This document shows, piece by piece, positions 26,540 to 35,611 of a DNA stretch of 64,000 nucleotides (the stretch's first letter is position 1; every line of letters begins with the position of its first letter). Source of the DNA: Verrucomicrobiales bacterium (GTDB lineage: Bacteria > Verrucomicrobiota > Verrucomicrobiia > Verrucomicrobiales > DEV007); assembly GCA_030730365.1 (NCBI GenBank), contig JANQVJ010000056.1, forward strand, positions 1 through 64,000, given 5' to 3'. The notes beneath the pieces were generated by a model that saw nothing but the letters and a program-made list of their open reading frames with translations, was not told where the DNA came from and made no database searches. The translations under genes and the position numbers were made by a program.

Positions 26540-27582
26540 TGTCGCGAAGCCCTCATTTTCTTGCCCTCTTTTTCCTCACGGTATCACTGCCGTTGTCGGG
26601 CTACACCCAGGATCCGTCGATCCGTCTCGGGAACGAAATCCCGCCTGAGGTCGATACCATTTACGAGCGCGGGCTCGGCTACCTCAGCCGCGCCCAGAGC
26701 GAGGACGGTAGCTGGCGCAGCCGGACCGAGCACGGCATCACCGGGATCTGCCTGATGGCCTTCCTCGCGAGCGGCGAGGACCCGAACTTCGGCAGCTACC
26801 GCCACCACATCAAGGGCGCGATCCGCTCCATCATCACGGGGCAGGAGACCGACACGGGCTTTTTCCCCAACAGCATGTATCACCACGGCTTCGCCATGCT
26901 CGCCCTCGCCGAGGCCTACGGTGTCGTCGACGAGGAGATGCTCTGGGACGGCACGGAAAAGGAAGGGACACGACGCTCCATCGCCGAGAGCCTCGAACTC
27001 GCGATTCAGCTCACCGTCACAGCACAGCAGGCGAACCGCTGGGGTGGTTGGCGCTACTCCCCCACCTCGACCGATGCCGACACCTCCGTGACCGGTTCCG
27101 TCCTCATGGGGCTACTCGCGTGCCGCAACGCCGGTCTCGAAGTGCCTGATGCAGTCATCGAGACCGCGATCACCTACATGCAGCGAAACACCGCCTCGTC
27201 CGGGTTTGTCGCTTATAGCGGAGGCCTTGGCGGCGGTGGCGAATCGATGGCCCGCTCGGCCGTCGCAACCCTGGTCTATGCCGTCAGCCACAAGCGTGAG
27301 ACCACTGAATTCATCGCCGCCCTTACTCACATCGGCGATCGCCTCGATCATATAGAGACCGCCCATACCCAATACTTTTACTACTACATGGCCCAGGCCC
27401 TCTACCAGGGGAATCCCGAGAGCTGGGAGAAATGGAATCGCAGCACCGCCACCGCGCTCGCCGAGCAGCAGTCTGCCGACGGCAGCTTTCCCGGCAGTTA
27501 TGGCGAAGCCTACGGAACCGCGATGTCCCTCCTTTCCCTCGCGCTGAACTACCGCTTTCTTCCCATCTACGAGCGGTTCTGA
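26539..27582 (+). CDS. Prenyltransferase/squalene-oxidase repeat secreted protein
   Basis: 347 residues. A signal peptide ends near residue 23 (SLPLSGYTQ). Repeated QxxDGSW-type turns (SRAQSEDGSWRSR near 55, AEQQSADGSFPGSYG near 310) and GxxxMALLA-like helices mark the alpha/alpha-toroid of terpene-cyclase and prenyltransferase proteins. Catalytic DxDD is not evident, so a binding or scaffold role is more likely than cyclisation. The start codon overlaps the preceding stop by one base (TGATG). Such proteins often accompany DUF58/VWA clusters in these phyla. Confidence 0.85.
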   Translation: MSRSPHFLALFFLTVSLPLSGYTQDPSIRLGNEIPPEVDTIYERGLGYLSRAQSEDGSWRSRTEHGITGICLMAFLASGEDPNFGSYRHHIKGAIRSIITGQETDTGFFPNSMYHHGFAMLALAEAYGVVDEEMLWDGTEKEGTRRSIAESLELAIQLTVTAQQANRWGGWRYSPTSTDADTSVTGSVLMGLLACRNAGLEVPDAVIETAITYMQRNTASSGFVAYSGGLGGGGESMARSAVATLVYAVSHKRETTEFIAALTHIGDRLDHIETAHTQYFYYYMAQALYQGNPESWEKWNRSTATALAEQQSADGSFPGSYGEAYGTAMSLLSLALNYRFLPIYERF

Positions 27583-30500
27583 ATGATGATTTTTTCCTCT
27601 ATGTCCCTCTGCCCAGTGAGACACTCAACCCTTTCGGGTCCGGGACTTTTTGCCGTCATGACGGCGATGGCCTTACTCGCATGCAAGGGGGTAAAGGCCT
27701 CGCCGGAGGAAGAAGTCAGCCTCACCTGGCGGAACGGCGATGAACTCACCGGTCAGATCCTTCCCGATGGCGCCGGCGAGACGATACGCTTCGAGGCGCG
27801 CCCTTTCAGCACTCCGCTCGATTTGAGACTGGGACAGCTCAGCGGCATCCGATTTCCCTCCGCAATCGCGAAGTCCGACCCGATATCCGAGCCCAGCTTC
27901 GAAGTATCCCTCCGCAACGGCGACCGACTGCAGGGAAAATTGCTCGCCCTCGATGCCGACGGGATCACTCTCGATTGCTCCCCCTACCTCGGCACCGTCG
28001 TGATTCGGCGCGAAGCCATTGCCCGCCTTGGCACCTCGAGCGGCGGACGCATGAGCTTCTCGGGACTCGGCGCACTGAGCGAGTGGACCTCGACGGGACG
28101 TGATCGCAAGCCGGGCGACTGGTTTACCGATCTGCGGGGAGAACTCACGACCCACCAGTGGTCGGGCAATCTTTATCGCGAGATCGATTTTCCCGAAAAG
28201 GTCGAGATTCACTTCCGTGCCGCCTTTCCCTCGGGTAATCCGAGCCTCGACGTGGGTCTCCTCCGCAATCCGGAAGAGGGCCCTATGCTCGAGACCTGGG
28301 ACGACATCCTCGTCCTCACGTATCGCTCACGCTTTGTCCCGGTGATGCAAATGACAGCGGCGACGAAGGAGCTCGATCTCCGTCTTTTCTGGGATCAGGC
28401 CACCGGCGAGGTTCGCCTCTGCTCCCCCTCGGGCGACGAACTCGCCACCCTCAGCGAAGCAACGCCCGACGATCCCGAAGCGGAAAAACGGCGCGTCTCG
28501 GATCCGCTCCATCGCGGCTTTTTCGTCCTCAACCGCAATCCCGAGATGCGGCTGCTCTCACTCCATGTGAGGCCTTGGGACGGCCGGGCGGTCCCTGTCA
28601 TCGACCTTTCCCGCCCTCGCCTTCATTTGCGCAACGAGGCCATTCGTTTCCGAATCGACGACGTGACCTACACGGGCTCCGGACAGAACTTTAAGGTCGG
28701 CGCGAAGTCCGTCCCTCTAACCGATCTGCTCGAAATGACTTTCCCACCGGCGGCGGCCGGCACCGCATTTCCCGAACCTTCTTCGTCGACCCGCATCGCC
28801 TGGCATACCGGCACGACCCTGAGCGGGCGCTTTCTCCGAATAGGTCCCGGGGAACTCATCATTGCTCCGCCCTGGGCAGCGGAACCCGTTGTCGCTCGTC
28901 TCACGGGAGCCCGAGAGGTCCGCTTCCCCGAAAATGCCGAGCCCTTCGAAGTCGCCTCCGATACGCTCACGGCCGCCGGACTCTCACTGCGGGGCACGAT
29001 GCGTCTCGCGGCGGGTGGAGTTAGCGGACCCGGCCTGATCTCGTGGCAGCCCGCAGGTGCCCTCACTGCCGTGCCGCTGCGGCAAGAGGAAAACATCTCC
29101 ATTTCCCGCAATCCTCTCGCCGAAGAAGTCGCAGGTCAGCAGGTCAGTCTCAGTCAGGCGCGACTCTACCTCGGCGATGACGAGATCATTGCCGGTCGTC
29201 TTGTCTCCGTCACTTCAGAAAAGGTTACTTTTGAGAGCCGCCTTACCGGTCGTATCGAAGTCCCCGCCACCCATCTGCGGGCGCTCGACACCGGGACTGC
29301 GGGGCGCATTCTCGAGGGCTTCAAAGACACCGAATGGGAAAAGATTGAGGATTTCGAAGCGCAGGTTGTGCTCTCCGGCGACAAAGCCACCCTCAAAGGA
29401 GGCAGCTTTGGTAATCCCTCCATCCTCCTCGGAGATCGCATCCGCTTCAATGCTGCGTGGACAGAGTCCTATGGCGCGATGACCCTGCGCTTTTTCACCT
29501 CGGGACCCGACAATAGTACGCCGTCGACCGACGTCATTATCGCCGCTCAGGGGAACCGGCTTTTTATCGGCAAACTGAACGAGAGCGGTGCCTTTTCGTT
29601 CTCGGGGGACCAGATCCCCATCGTCGCGAACCGTGCCGTCATCGACATCACCGCAACGCCCGAAAAGATCGAGGTCCGCATCGACGGGAAGAGTAGTCTC
29701 ACCGTCGATGTTGAAGCCGGCAAAGTCTCGGGGAACGGACTCTATTTTAAAATGGGCGGCGGATGGCAGGGCTGGAATCAGGAAAACAGTGTCATCGATA
29801 TCAGCAACTTTCGTATCGATAGCTCCCCCGGCAGTATCCCGCGTCGCATCATCGATCCTCGTGCCAAAGAACATCTTCTCTCGATTCCTCGCCAGCTTCG
29901 TGAAGACCTCCCAACCCATCTCCTCATTGCTCCGAATGGAGATCTCCTGCGGGGTAAACTGGAATCCGGCGACGAGAATACCCTGCGCTTTGCGGCTAAA
30001 GAGGAAACGCTCGAGATTCCTGCCAACCGCGTTTCAAACATCGTCTGGCTCACGCCTCCCCTCGCTCCGGAAACGATGGTTAAGGACAACGGTGCCGCAG
30101 AAGCACCAGCCGCGCCGACGGTGATCGCGATAGAGGATCTCAATGACGTCGAAGGCGACGACGACGAGGAACCCGCGGCCGATCCGCCCGCCCTTCCCGC
30201 CCGCGCGAGAGTGATCGAGCCGACCATCGCCAGCTTCAGCATCACCCACCAACTAGTTCTGCGTGACGGCTCGCGATTGCAGTTACTCGGAGAACGCATC
30301 GAGGGGAATCGCCTCGTCGGACGCTCTCCCGTGCTCGGGGAGTGCCGCGTGGCTATCGAGACCATTCGGGAAGTCCGCAGCGGGCCTCCCGTGCCCCTCG
30401 TCGAAGCCCCGCCGATGGACCTCGCGGTCTTCAACGACTGGCAGACCATCTACACTCCCGATCCAGTCCTCCCCGATGCCGGAGGTCCGCCCGCCTCACC

Positions 30501-30930
30501 GATGGTCGGGAAGGAAGCTCCCGACTTTGAACTGCGCGGACTCGATGACTCGAAGTTCAAGCTCTCGGACCATCGCGGCAAAGTCGTCGTCCTCGATTTC
30601 TGGGCGACCTGGTGCGGCCCCTGCATCAAGGCCATGCCCGATGTCGTATCAGCCATTGAAGCCTTTCCCCAGGGAGCGGTCGCTTTTTGCGCCATCAATC
30701 AAGCCGAGTCCGCTCCTATCGTGAGGGGATTTCTCGATGCGCGGGAGTGGGCGAGCGATGCCGTCTTCCTCGATTTCAACATGAAAGTGAGCAATGCCTA
30801 TGAAGTCGAGGGCATTCCCCATACCGTCGTGATCGATCCTCAGGGGAAAATCGCGTGGGTCCACAGTGGTTACAGCCCCGAACTGAAACGCGAGCTTTTC
30901 GAGGCGATCGCGGGCATCCTCTCACGATAG
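27583..30930 (+). CDS. Giant secreted protein with repeated NGD modules and C-terminal thioredoxin domain
   Basis: 1115 residues, starting right at the stop of the previous gene; ATG 27601 would give a tighter signal peptide (hydrophobic stretch ending MALLACKG, possibly a lipobox). The body contains about five copies of a loop such as LRNGDRLQGKLLALDADGITL (near residues 50, 110, 525, 785, 890). The last about 140 residues are a TlpA-like thioredoxin fold: VGKEAPDFELRG, FWATWCGPC with its CxxC near residue 1010, and a GIPHTVVID cis-Pro loop. It may reduce or isomerise partner disulfides outside the cytoplasm; the repeats may bind a surface. It closes the operon. Confidence 0.82.
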   Translation: MMIFSSMSLCPVRHSTLSGPGLFAVMTAMALLACKGVKASPEEEVSLTWRNGDELTGQILPDGAGETIRFEARPFSTPLDLRLGQLSGIRFPSAIAKSDPISEPSFEVSLRNGDRLQGKLLALDADGITLDCSPYLGTVVIRREAIARLGTSSGGRMSFSGLGALSEWTSTGRDRKPGDWFTDLRGELTTHQWSGNLYREIDFPEKVEIHFRAAFPSGNPSLDVGLLRNPEEGPMLETWDDILVLTYRSRFVPVMQMTAATKELDLRLFWDQATGEVRLCSPSGDELATLSEATPDDPEAEKRRVSDPLHRGFFVLNRNPEMRLLSLHVRPWDGRAVPVIDLSRPRLHLRNEAIRFRIDDVTYTGSGQNFKVGAKSVPLTDLLEMTFPPAAAGTAFPEPSSSTRIAWHTGTTLSGRFLRIGPGELIIAPPWAAEPVVARLTGAREVRFPENAEPFEVASDTLTAAGLSLRGTMRLAAGGVSGPGLISWQPAGALTAVPLRQEENISISRNPLAEEVAGQQVSLSQARLYLGDDEIIAGRLVSVTSEKVTFESRLTGRIEVPATHLRALDTGTAGRILEGFKDTEWEKIEDFEAQVVLSGDKATLKGGSFGNPSILLGDRIRFNAAWTESYGAMTLRFFTSGPDNSTPSTDVIIAAQGNRLFIGKLNESGAFSFSGDQIPIVANRAVIDITATPEKIEVRIDGKSSLTVDVEAGKVSGNGLYFKMGGGWQGWNQENSVIDISNFRIDSSPGSIPRRIIDPRAKEHLLSIPRQLREDLPTHLLIAPNGDLLRGKLESGDENTLRFAAKEETLEIPANRVSNIVWLTPPLAPETMVKDNGAAEAPAAPTVIAIEDLNDVEGDDDEEPAADPPALPARARVIEPTIASFSITHQLVLRDGSRLQLLGERIEGNRLVGRSPVLGECRVAIETIREVRSGPPVPLVEAPPMDLAVFNDWQTIYTPDPVLPDAGGPPASPMVGKEAPDFELRGLDDSKFKLSDHRGKVVVLDFWATWCGPCIKAMPDVVSAIEAFPQGAVAFCAINQAESAPIVRGFLDAREWASDAVFLDFNMKVSNAYEVEGIPHTVVIDPQGKIAWVHSGYSPELKRELFEAIAGILSR

Positions 30931-30993
30931 AGTCAGAGGAGGATCGACAGATTTTCGGAATCTTCTAGAATAACCGGAACACAAAACAGTAGC

Positions 30994-31377
30994 ATGACCC
31001 GATACCTGCCCGTAATCGCCATGACCCTGCACGTTTCGTCCGCCCTCGCCCCCGCGGCTCAAGCCGGAGGGACAGGCTTCGCCACCTGCAGCGGTCATCG
31101 TAGCTGCGCGGACAGCAAGTCCCGGACTACACAATTCAACCAACGGCTCCCCTACCGGCACTACGAGGACCGCCGGCGATACAACTCGGCCCCGTGCCAT
31201 GGGGAAGGAGTCCGATTAGAGCCCCACCTGTTAAAAACCGTCATCGTCAGCAAGAAGCGAGTTCCCCACTATACCCGCGACCCAGCCGGAAATCGCCCTT
31301 GCCACCGCGTCCTAACGATCACCTATAAAGCGCTCTACTCCGACGGCAGTTGCCACATCTGGACCGAGACTGCGTAA
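30994..31377 (+). CDS. Small secreted Cys-containing hypothetical protein
   Basis: 127 residues. A signal peptide (MTRYLPVIAMTLHVSSALAPAAQA, about 24 residues) is followed by a basic mature part with five cysteines (CSGHRSC, APCHGEG, RPCHRV, GSCHIW) and several His/Arg pairs. I know no family. It faces a competing antisense reading at 30922-31200, but the signal peptide and the Cys/His spacing favour this strand. It is convergent with the next membrane-protein gene. Confidence 0.55.
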   Translation: MTRYLPVIAMTLHVSSALAPAAQAGGTGFATCSGHRSCADSKSRTTQFNQRLPYRHYEDRRRYNSAPCHGEGVRLEPHLLKTVIVSKKRVPHYTRDPAGNRPCHRVLTITYKALYSDGSCHIWTETA

Positions 31378-31405
31378 ATCGGAAAGCCCTCAGCGTCTCA
31401 GGGCC

Positions 31406-31903
31406 TCAGGGCACCTCGGGAGAATGGGAAAACCCTTTTCCGTAAAACGCCTGTGAGGTAAAGGCGACAAAGGAAAGGATCCCGTAGGAGAGCCCGAGGA
31501 CGACACCGAAGTCGACCAATCCCCGCCACGGAGTCGGGAGATAGGCGACGAGCGTGACGAGCAAGACGATCCCGAGGGTCAGAGCGATCGCGGTGATCCG
31601 TGTCTTCCGCTTCGCATGAAAATACCCCATGCAGAAAAACGGAGCGAAAAGGACGTGACGCCAGCGCGGGTGATCATAAAGATACCTCACCCGGGCCGCC
31701 GTGCGTGGGGAGAACTTTTTCTGGAATCCCCGATAACCTTCGGCCACCAGCATGAAAACGCTGAACCCGATCAGGAAGACCCACTGCACTGTCGTGAGCG
31801 GAGTATTGAGAGCCTCGGCCGCACGCGGGGCGAGACGGTAGAGCGCATAACCCAGCAGGCCAACGACTCCCGAAAATCCCCAGAATGCTCCTATTGCTCC
31901 CAT
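31406..31903 (-). CDS. Hypothetical small membrane protein
   Basis: 165 residues from ATG 31903; upstream sequence stays open to 32146, but that part overlaps the next gene and looks like its shadow. A TTG a few codons upstream is another candidate. Four hydrophobic segments are visible: FWGFSGVVGLLGYALYRL, VQWVFLIGFSVFMLV, a segment after TRITAIALTLGIVLLVTLVA, and a last one at about residues 135-155. The middle contains YLYDHPRWRHVLFAPFFCMGYFHA. Not recognised. Confidence 0.6.
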   Translation of the reverse strand: MGAIGAFWGFSGVVGLLGYALYRLAPRAAEALNTPLTTVQWVFLIGFSVFMLVAEGYRGFQKKFSPRTAARVRYLYDHPRWRHVLFAPFFCMGYFHAKRKTRITAIALTLGIVLLVTLVAYLPTPWRGLVDFGVVLGLSYGILSFVAFTSQAFYGKGFSHSPEVP

Positions 31904-31988
31904 CAGACGCCCACTTTGGACCAAAGAAGGCGATTGTAAAGCATCGCGAAGAGGGTAAGCGAGCGGTGTGAGCCTGCCGGAGAATAGT

Positions 31989-32963
31989 TTACGCAGCCTC
32001 GGAGACGACCGCCCCGTCAGCTTCGGCGAGTTCTTCGTCCTCATCGACGATATCGACTGAGTCAAGAGCCCGCAGACTAGATTCAATGCTACGAACGAGC
32101 GCCTCGAGAGCGTCGAGCCCCTCGTCGATCTCCTCGATACGATCACTGACCTGATCGCCGAGAATCTCGCGCATCGTCAGCACACGGACCTCGACAGGGA
32201 GAGCGACCTCGAATTCTTCCGGTTCATTGACGAGAGTCCCGGGAATTTCGACGGGGGCCTCGAGCTCGGTTCCGGGCTCATTGGCGATGGCCGACTCCTC
32301 CCCAGTCACCATTTCGTCGACGACGACGGCCCCAAGCGACTCATCAAGAACGAGCCCTGACTGAGCCATAACTTCGCTTTCGTCCCCCTCGACGATACTT
32401 TCGATCACGACTTCTTCGAGCTCAGCGACGAGCACCTCAATGATCTCCTCAGATTCGCCCTCGACCAAGGCCTCGGCCGGCTCAACACCAGCTTCGATTT
32501 CGTCAATGCCGACTTCTTCAAGATCAGCCGGGATTTCGACAACGACCTCTGCGGATTCAGCCTCAGCCTCTTCGGGAGCGTAAATAACCGGCTCGCTCCG
32601 GCCGACCGGGGACGAGCGCATCAGAATGGCGAGACCGGCGGCGGCCTCCTGTAACTCGTCGAAATATTCGCTCTCGCGATTTTTCGTTTCCCCCTTCACC
32701 TCGTCTTTGATTACGGATGAGGGCGAGACCCGTTCCATCTTGAGCCCGGGGCCCGACTTTTCGCCGCCACGGGGAAGCTCGATCCTCCCCGTCTCATTCT
32801 CGATCGGCCGCGCCGCGGAGATCGTATCGTAGGGGAACATCAGCTCCACCGGCGAATGATGGAGAGATTTCTCTCTGGAGCGCGAGGCGAACCTCGCGTA
32901 AAGCATCGCCGCCGCGAGAAGCAATAAAGCAGCAATAAGAATCAAATAACCCCAAGTGTTCAT
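31989..32963 (-). CDS. Membrane-anchored highly acidic hypothetical protein
   Basis: 324 residues. One N-terminal helix (YLILIAALLLLAAAMLYARF, residues 6-25) anchors a long, strongly acidic, Val/Glu/Ala-rich tail with repeated EIxEVxVxELEEVVIES-type strings. Near the C-terminus a helical segment, REILGDQVSDRIEEIDEGLDALEALVRSIESSLRAL, looks like a coiled coil. No domain recognised; low complexity limits homology. It is divergent from the rhomboid gene. Confidence 0.7.
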   Translation of the reverse strand: MNTWGYLILIAALLLLAAAMLYARFASRSREKSLHHSPVELMFPYDTISAARPIENETGRIELPRGGEKSGPGLKMERVSPSSVIKDEVKGETKNRESEYFDELQEAAAGLAILMRSSPVGRSEPVIYAPEEAEAESAEVVVEIPADLEEVGIDEIEAGVEPAEALVEGESEEIIEVLVAELEEVVIESIVEGDESEVMAQSGLVLDESLGAVVVDEMVTGEESAIANEPGTELEAPVEIPGTLVNEPEEFEVALPVEVRVLTMREILGDQVSDRIEEIDEGLDALEALVRSIESSLRALDSVDIVDEDEELAEADGAVVSEAA

Positions 32964-33105
32964 AATTGATAATAGATCATCAGGAAATCCTAGATACTTT
33001 CAACTCTAAATTATCATCTTTTTCAGTTTTCTTCACCATCCCCTTATCTCCCTTTTGTTGCCGAAAAGGCGAAGAGGGACGTTATTGGCGGTTCCACGAG
33101 CACCG

Positions 33106-34032
33106 ATGAGCATCTACGACCGCGACTACATCCGAGAAAGCGACTCCCGTCCCCGCGGCGGAGGACCGTCGACCTGGAGTGTGGTGATCTGGCTGATCGC
33201 GCTCAACGTGGTCGTCTTCGTGGTAAACAACGTTCTCTTCTTCGACCGCGACCGGGATCTTTTCGGCCTCTCGATCCGGGCGCTGGAGTCGTTCCGGCTC
33301 TGGACTCCACTCACCTATCAGTTTGTCCACGCCAGTCCCTGGCATCTCCTCGGGAACATGCTCGGACTCTTTTTCCTCGGTCGCATGCTCCTCGAGATGA
33401 CCGGACCACGCCAGGTCGTGCGACTCTACCTGCTCGGCGGCTTCGCCGGTGGACTCCTCCAACTGATCTACAACGGTCTTGTCGGTCCCGATGCCAGCAC
33501 GGTCGGAGCCTCCGCCTCCGTCCTCGCCATTGTCATCGCCGTGGCCACCCTGATCCCGCACCGTAGCATCACGATACTGCTCTTTTTCATCATCCCAGTG
33601 ACCTTGACGTTAAAACAGGTCGCCTTCCTCATCATCGCGATCAATGCCATCACCTTTCTCTTTACCTTCGGGGCCACCGGGGACGGGGTCGCCGTGATGG
33701 CTCATTTCGGCGGCATCCTCATGGGCTGGGCCTTCATTCGATACGGCTTTCACCAGGCAGGAAGGTCACCGGCCAGGTCACGCACGAAAGCCCGACCGGG
33801 TAAAAAGAAGAACTTCGGGATTCGCGTGATCCGCGACGGAGAAGAACTCGCCCCTGACCGCAACACAAGCGATTCCGCATCAGTCAAAGGCAGGCCCTTC
33901 GTCACCGGCGACGTCGACTCCATCCTCGACAAGATCAACGAGCACGGGTTCCAGAGTCTCACAGACCTCGAGCGCCGCGTCCTCGAGCAGAGCAGCCGCA
34001 AACTTTCGGACCGAATCGACAAGAACACTTGA
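33106..34032 (+). CDS. Rhomboid-family intramembrane protease
   Basis: 308 residues from ATG 33106; an upstream TTG-type extension adds only basic residues. Rhomboids cleave membrane helices. HASPWHLLGNMLGLFFLGRMLLE (residues 75-97), the serine motif GASAS with S136, and AHFGG with H200 give the Ser-His dyad in six helices. The cytoplasmic tail ends with a VDSILDKINEHGFQSLTDLERRVLE segment (residues 270-295), a C-terminal helper motif often found in rhomboids of Bacteroidota and Verrucomicrobiota. The next gene overlaps the stop by four bases. Confidence 0.93.
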   Translation: MSIYDRDYIRESDSRPRGGGPSTWSVVIWLIALNVVVFVVNNVLFFDRDRDLFGLSIRALESFRLWTPLTYQFVHASPWHLLGNMLGLFFLGRMLLEMTGPRQVVRLYLLGGFAGGLLQLIYNGLVGPDASTVGASASVLAIVIAVATLIPHRSITILLFFIIPVTLTLKQVAFLIIAINAITFLFTFGATGDGVAVMAHFGGILMGWAFIRYGFHQAGRSPARSRTKARPGKKKNFGIRVIRDGEELAPDRNTSDSASVKGRPFVTGDVDSILDKINEHGFQSLTDLERRVLEQSSRKLSDRIDKNT

Positions 34033-34565
34033 TCGCCCCACGCCCAACCCCTCCGCCCGAATTGAACGAGACCCGCACTATCAAACAATCCCCCGCCCGT
34101 GCCGCCTACTTCCGCAGACTGAGGACGCTGGGGCGCATCGGTGGATTCGCACTTTTCTTTTCTGCCGTTTATCTTTCTGGCCGTCTTGGCGTGGAAATGG
34201 CCCGTAACCGCTTGCCGGACAAAGGAAAAGTAGAAACAGGATTCGAGAATAACTCCTCTTTGACCGTAGGGAGATCCGGCGGTCCCATCTACCTCGCGCA
34301 ATCGCCGGAATCTCTCCGTAGTTTTTTCACGAATTACCCCACTCCCGAAGAGAGAGCCAGCGTCAACCTCAGCGGCCTGGGGATTCGCCGGCTCCAGGAC
34401 TCAGTCGAAATGACAACCCTGCGTGCCGAGGCCGATGCGGTCGAAGTGAAAATTTCCTCGGGAGCCATCGCCGGAGTGGTCTATTGGATTCATAACACTC
34501 AGCTTCCTGACCCTTCCTCCTTTGACCCCATCATCTCCCCGCTTCCGGGAGATCCCGTCAATTGA
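34029..34565 (+). CDS. Hypothetical membrane-anchored protein
   Basis: 178 residues from a TTG at 34029 that overlaps the rhomboid stop. One N-terminal helix (about residues 38-55: GGFALFFSAVYLSGRLGV) is followed by an extracytoplasmic region with SVNLSGLGIRRLQDSVEMTTLRAEADAVEVKISS. Unrecognised. It is co-transcribed with the rhomboid gene and is followed directly by a terminator, so it may be a partner or substrate, which is only inference. Confidence 0.6.
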   Translation: MIAPRPTPPPELNETRTIKQSPARAAYFRRLRTLGRIGGFALFFSAVYLSGRLGVEMARNRLPDKGKVETGFENNSSLTVGRSGGPIYLAQSPESLRSFFTNYPTPEERASVNLSGLGIRRLQDSVEMTTLRAEADAVEVKISSGAIAGVVYWIHNTQLPDPSSFDPIISPLPGDPVN

Positions 34566-34568
34566 GAG

Positions 34569-34596
34569 GGGAAACCGCATTTTCCCGCTTTTTTTT
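34569..34596 (+). terminator. Intrinsic terminator after the rhomboid operon
   Basis: GGGAAA at 34569-34574 pairs with TTTCCC at 34581-34586, followed after GC by a run of eight T. It starts four bases after the stop of the second rhomboid-operon gene. Confidence 0.75.
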
Positions 34597-34633
34597 GTTT
34601 GTTCGGGAGACTTAACTACCTAAGCTGTTGCCT

Positions 34634-35551
34634 ATGCTAAAACTGGCAGTCCTCGGCAGCGGCAGTTCGGGCAACAGTGCCCTCGTCTGCCACAAAGAGA
34701 CTCGCATCCTTGTCGATGCGGGCCTCTCGGCACGCCAGCTCTGCTCCCGTCTTACTGAGATCGGGGTTGATCCCGACAGCCTCACTGCCATCGTCCTCAC
34801 CCACGAGCACGGTGATCACACCCGCGGGATCGACGTCTTTTGCCGCCAGCGTCGTCTCCCCGTCTACGCCACGACCCACACCTGCGCGATCGTGCGCGAA
34901 GGCATGAAGGCGGGCGTGACCTGGAAGCAGTTCGAAGCCGGCAACGCCTTCCAGATCGACGGAGTCAAAATCGAGTCCTTTTCCGTGCCCCACGATGCCA
35001 TCGACCCGGTCGGATTTCGCTTCGAGTGCGGCCACAGCAGTTTGGGAATTCTCAGCGATGTCGGCCATGTCACGCGAATGATCATCGATCGGCTCAGAGG
35101 TGTCGACACCCTTTTCACCGAGTCGAACTATGACGAAGCCCTCCTCCAGAACGACACGAAGCGTCCCTGGGCGACGAAGCAGCGCATCAGCAACCGCCAC
35201 GGCCACCTCTCCAACGAACAGACCGCCGAACTCATCGGTGAGATCGCCAGCCCCAGCCTCACCCGCATCATCCTCGGCCACCTCAGCAGCGACTGCAACA
35301 CGCCCGAACTCGCTGCCCGCGTCATCGCCGCGCGCCTGCGCGAGCGGGGGCACGAGGAGGTCACCGTCGAGTGCGCCGGTCGCGACCGGCCCATCCCCCT
35401 GGTTCCCGTCGTGCACGAAGCCATCTATCAGAGCCGCTTTTCCGAAGAAATTCCTGCCAAAAGTGCCCGCGTGTGCGAACCTAGCGGCGCAGCGGCCAAT
35501 TCGCCCGCCCCCATGGCTCCGGAGTGGAATCAGACGGAATGGGCGTTCTGA
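34634..35551 (+). CDS. MBL-fold metallohydrolase (YycJ/WalJ-like)
   Basis: 305 residues from ATG 34634; a TTG two codons upstream is less likely. It opens with LKLAVLGSGSSGNSALV, the classic start of the YycJ/WalJ branch. The metal motif THEHGDH is near residue 57, and later ligands fall in SDVGHVT (near 138), FTESNYD (near 155) and LGHLSSDCN (near 218). Relatives in Firmicutes affect cell-wall and DNA replication coordination; the enzyme is probably an exonuclease-like phosphodiesterase. It precedes trpE by 60 bases on the same strand. Confidence 0.9.
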   Translation: MLKLAVLGSGSSGNSALVCHKETRILVDAGLSARQLCSRLTEIGVDPDSLTAIVLTHEHGDHTRGIDVFCRQRRLPVYATTHTCAIVREGMKAGVTWKQFEAGNAFQIDGVKIESFSVPHDAIDPVGFRFECGHSSLGILSDVGHVTRMIIDRLRGVDTLFTESNYDEALLQNDTKRPWATKQRISNRHGHLSNEQTAELIGEIASPSLTRIILGHLSSDCNTPELAARVIAARLRERGHEEVTVECAGRDRPIPLVPVVHEAIYQSRFSEEIPAKSARVCEPSGAAANSPAPMAPEWNQTEWAF

Positions 35552-35611
35552 AAAAGACCGCCGCCCACCCCCGCTTTTTCCCACTCAGCCCATCGCCCAC
35601 TGCCCCGCACG

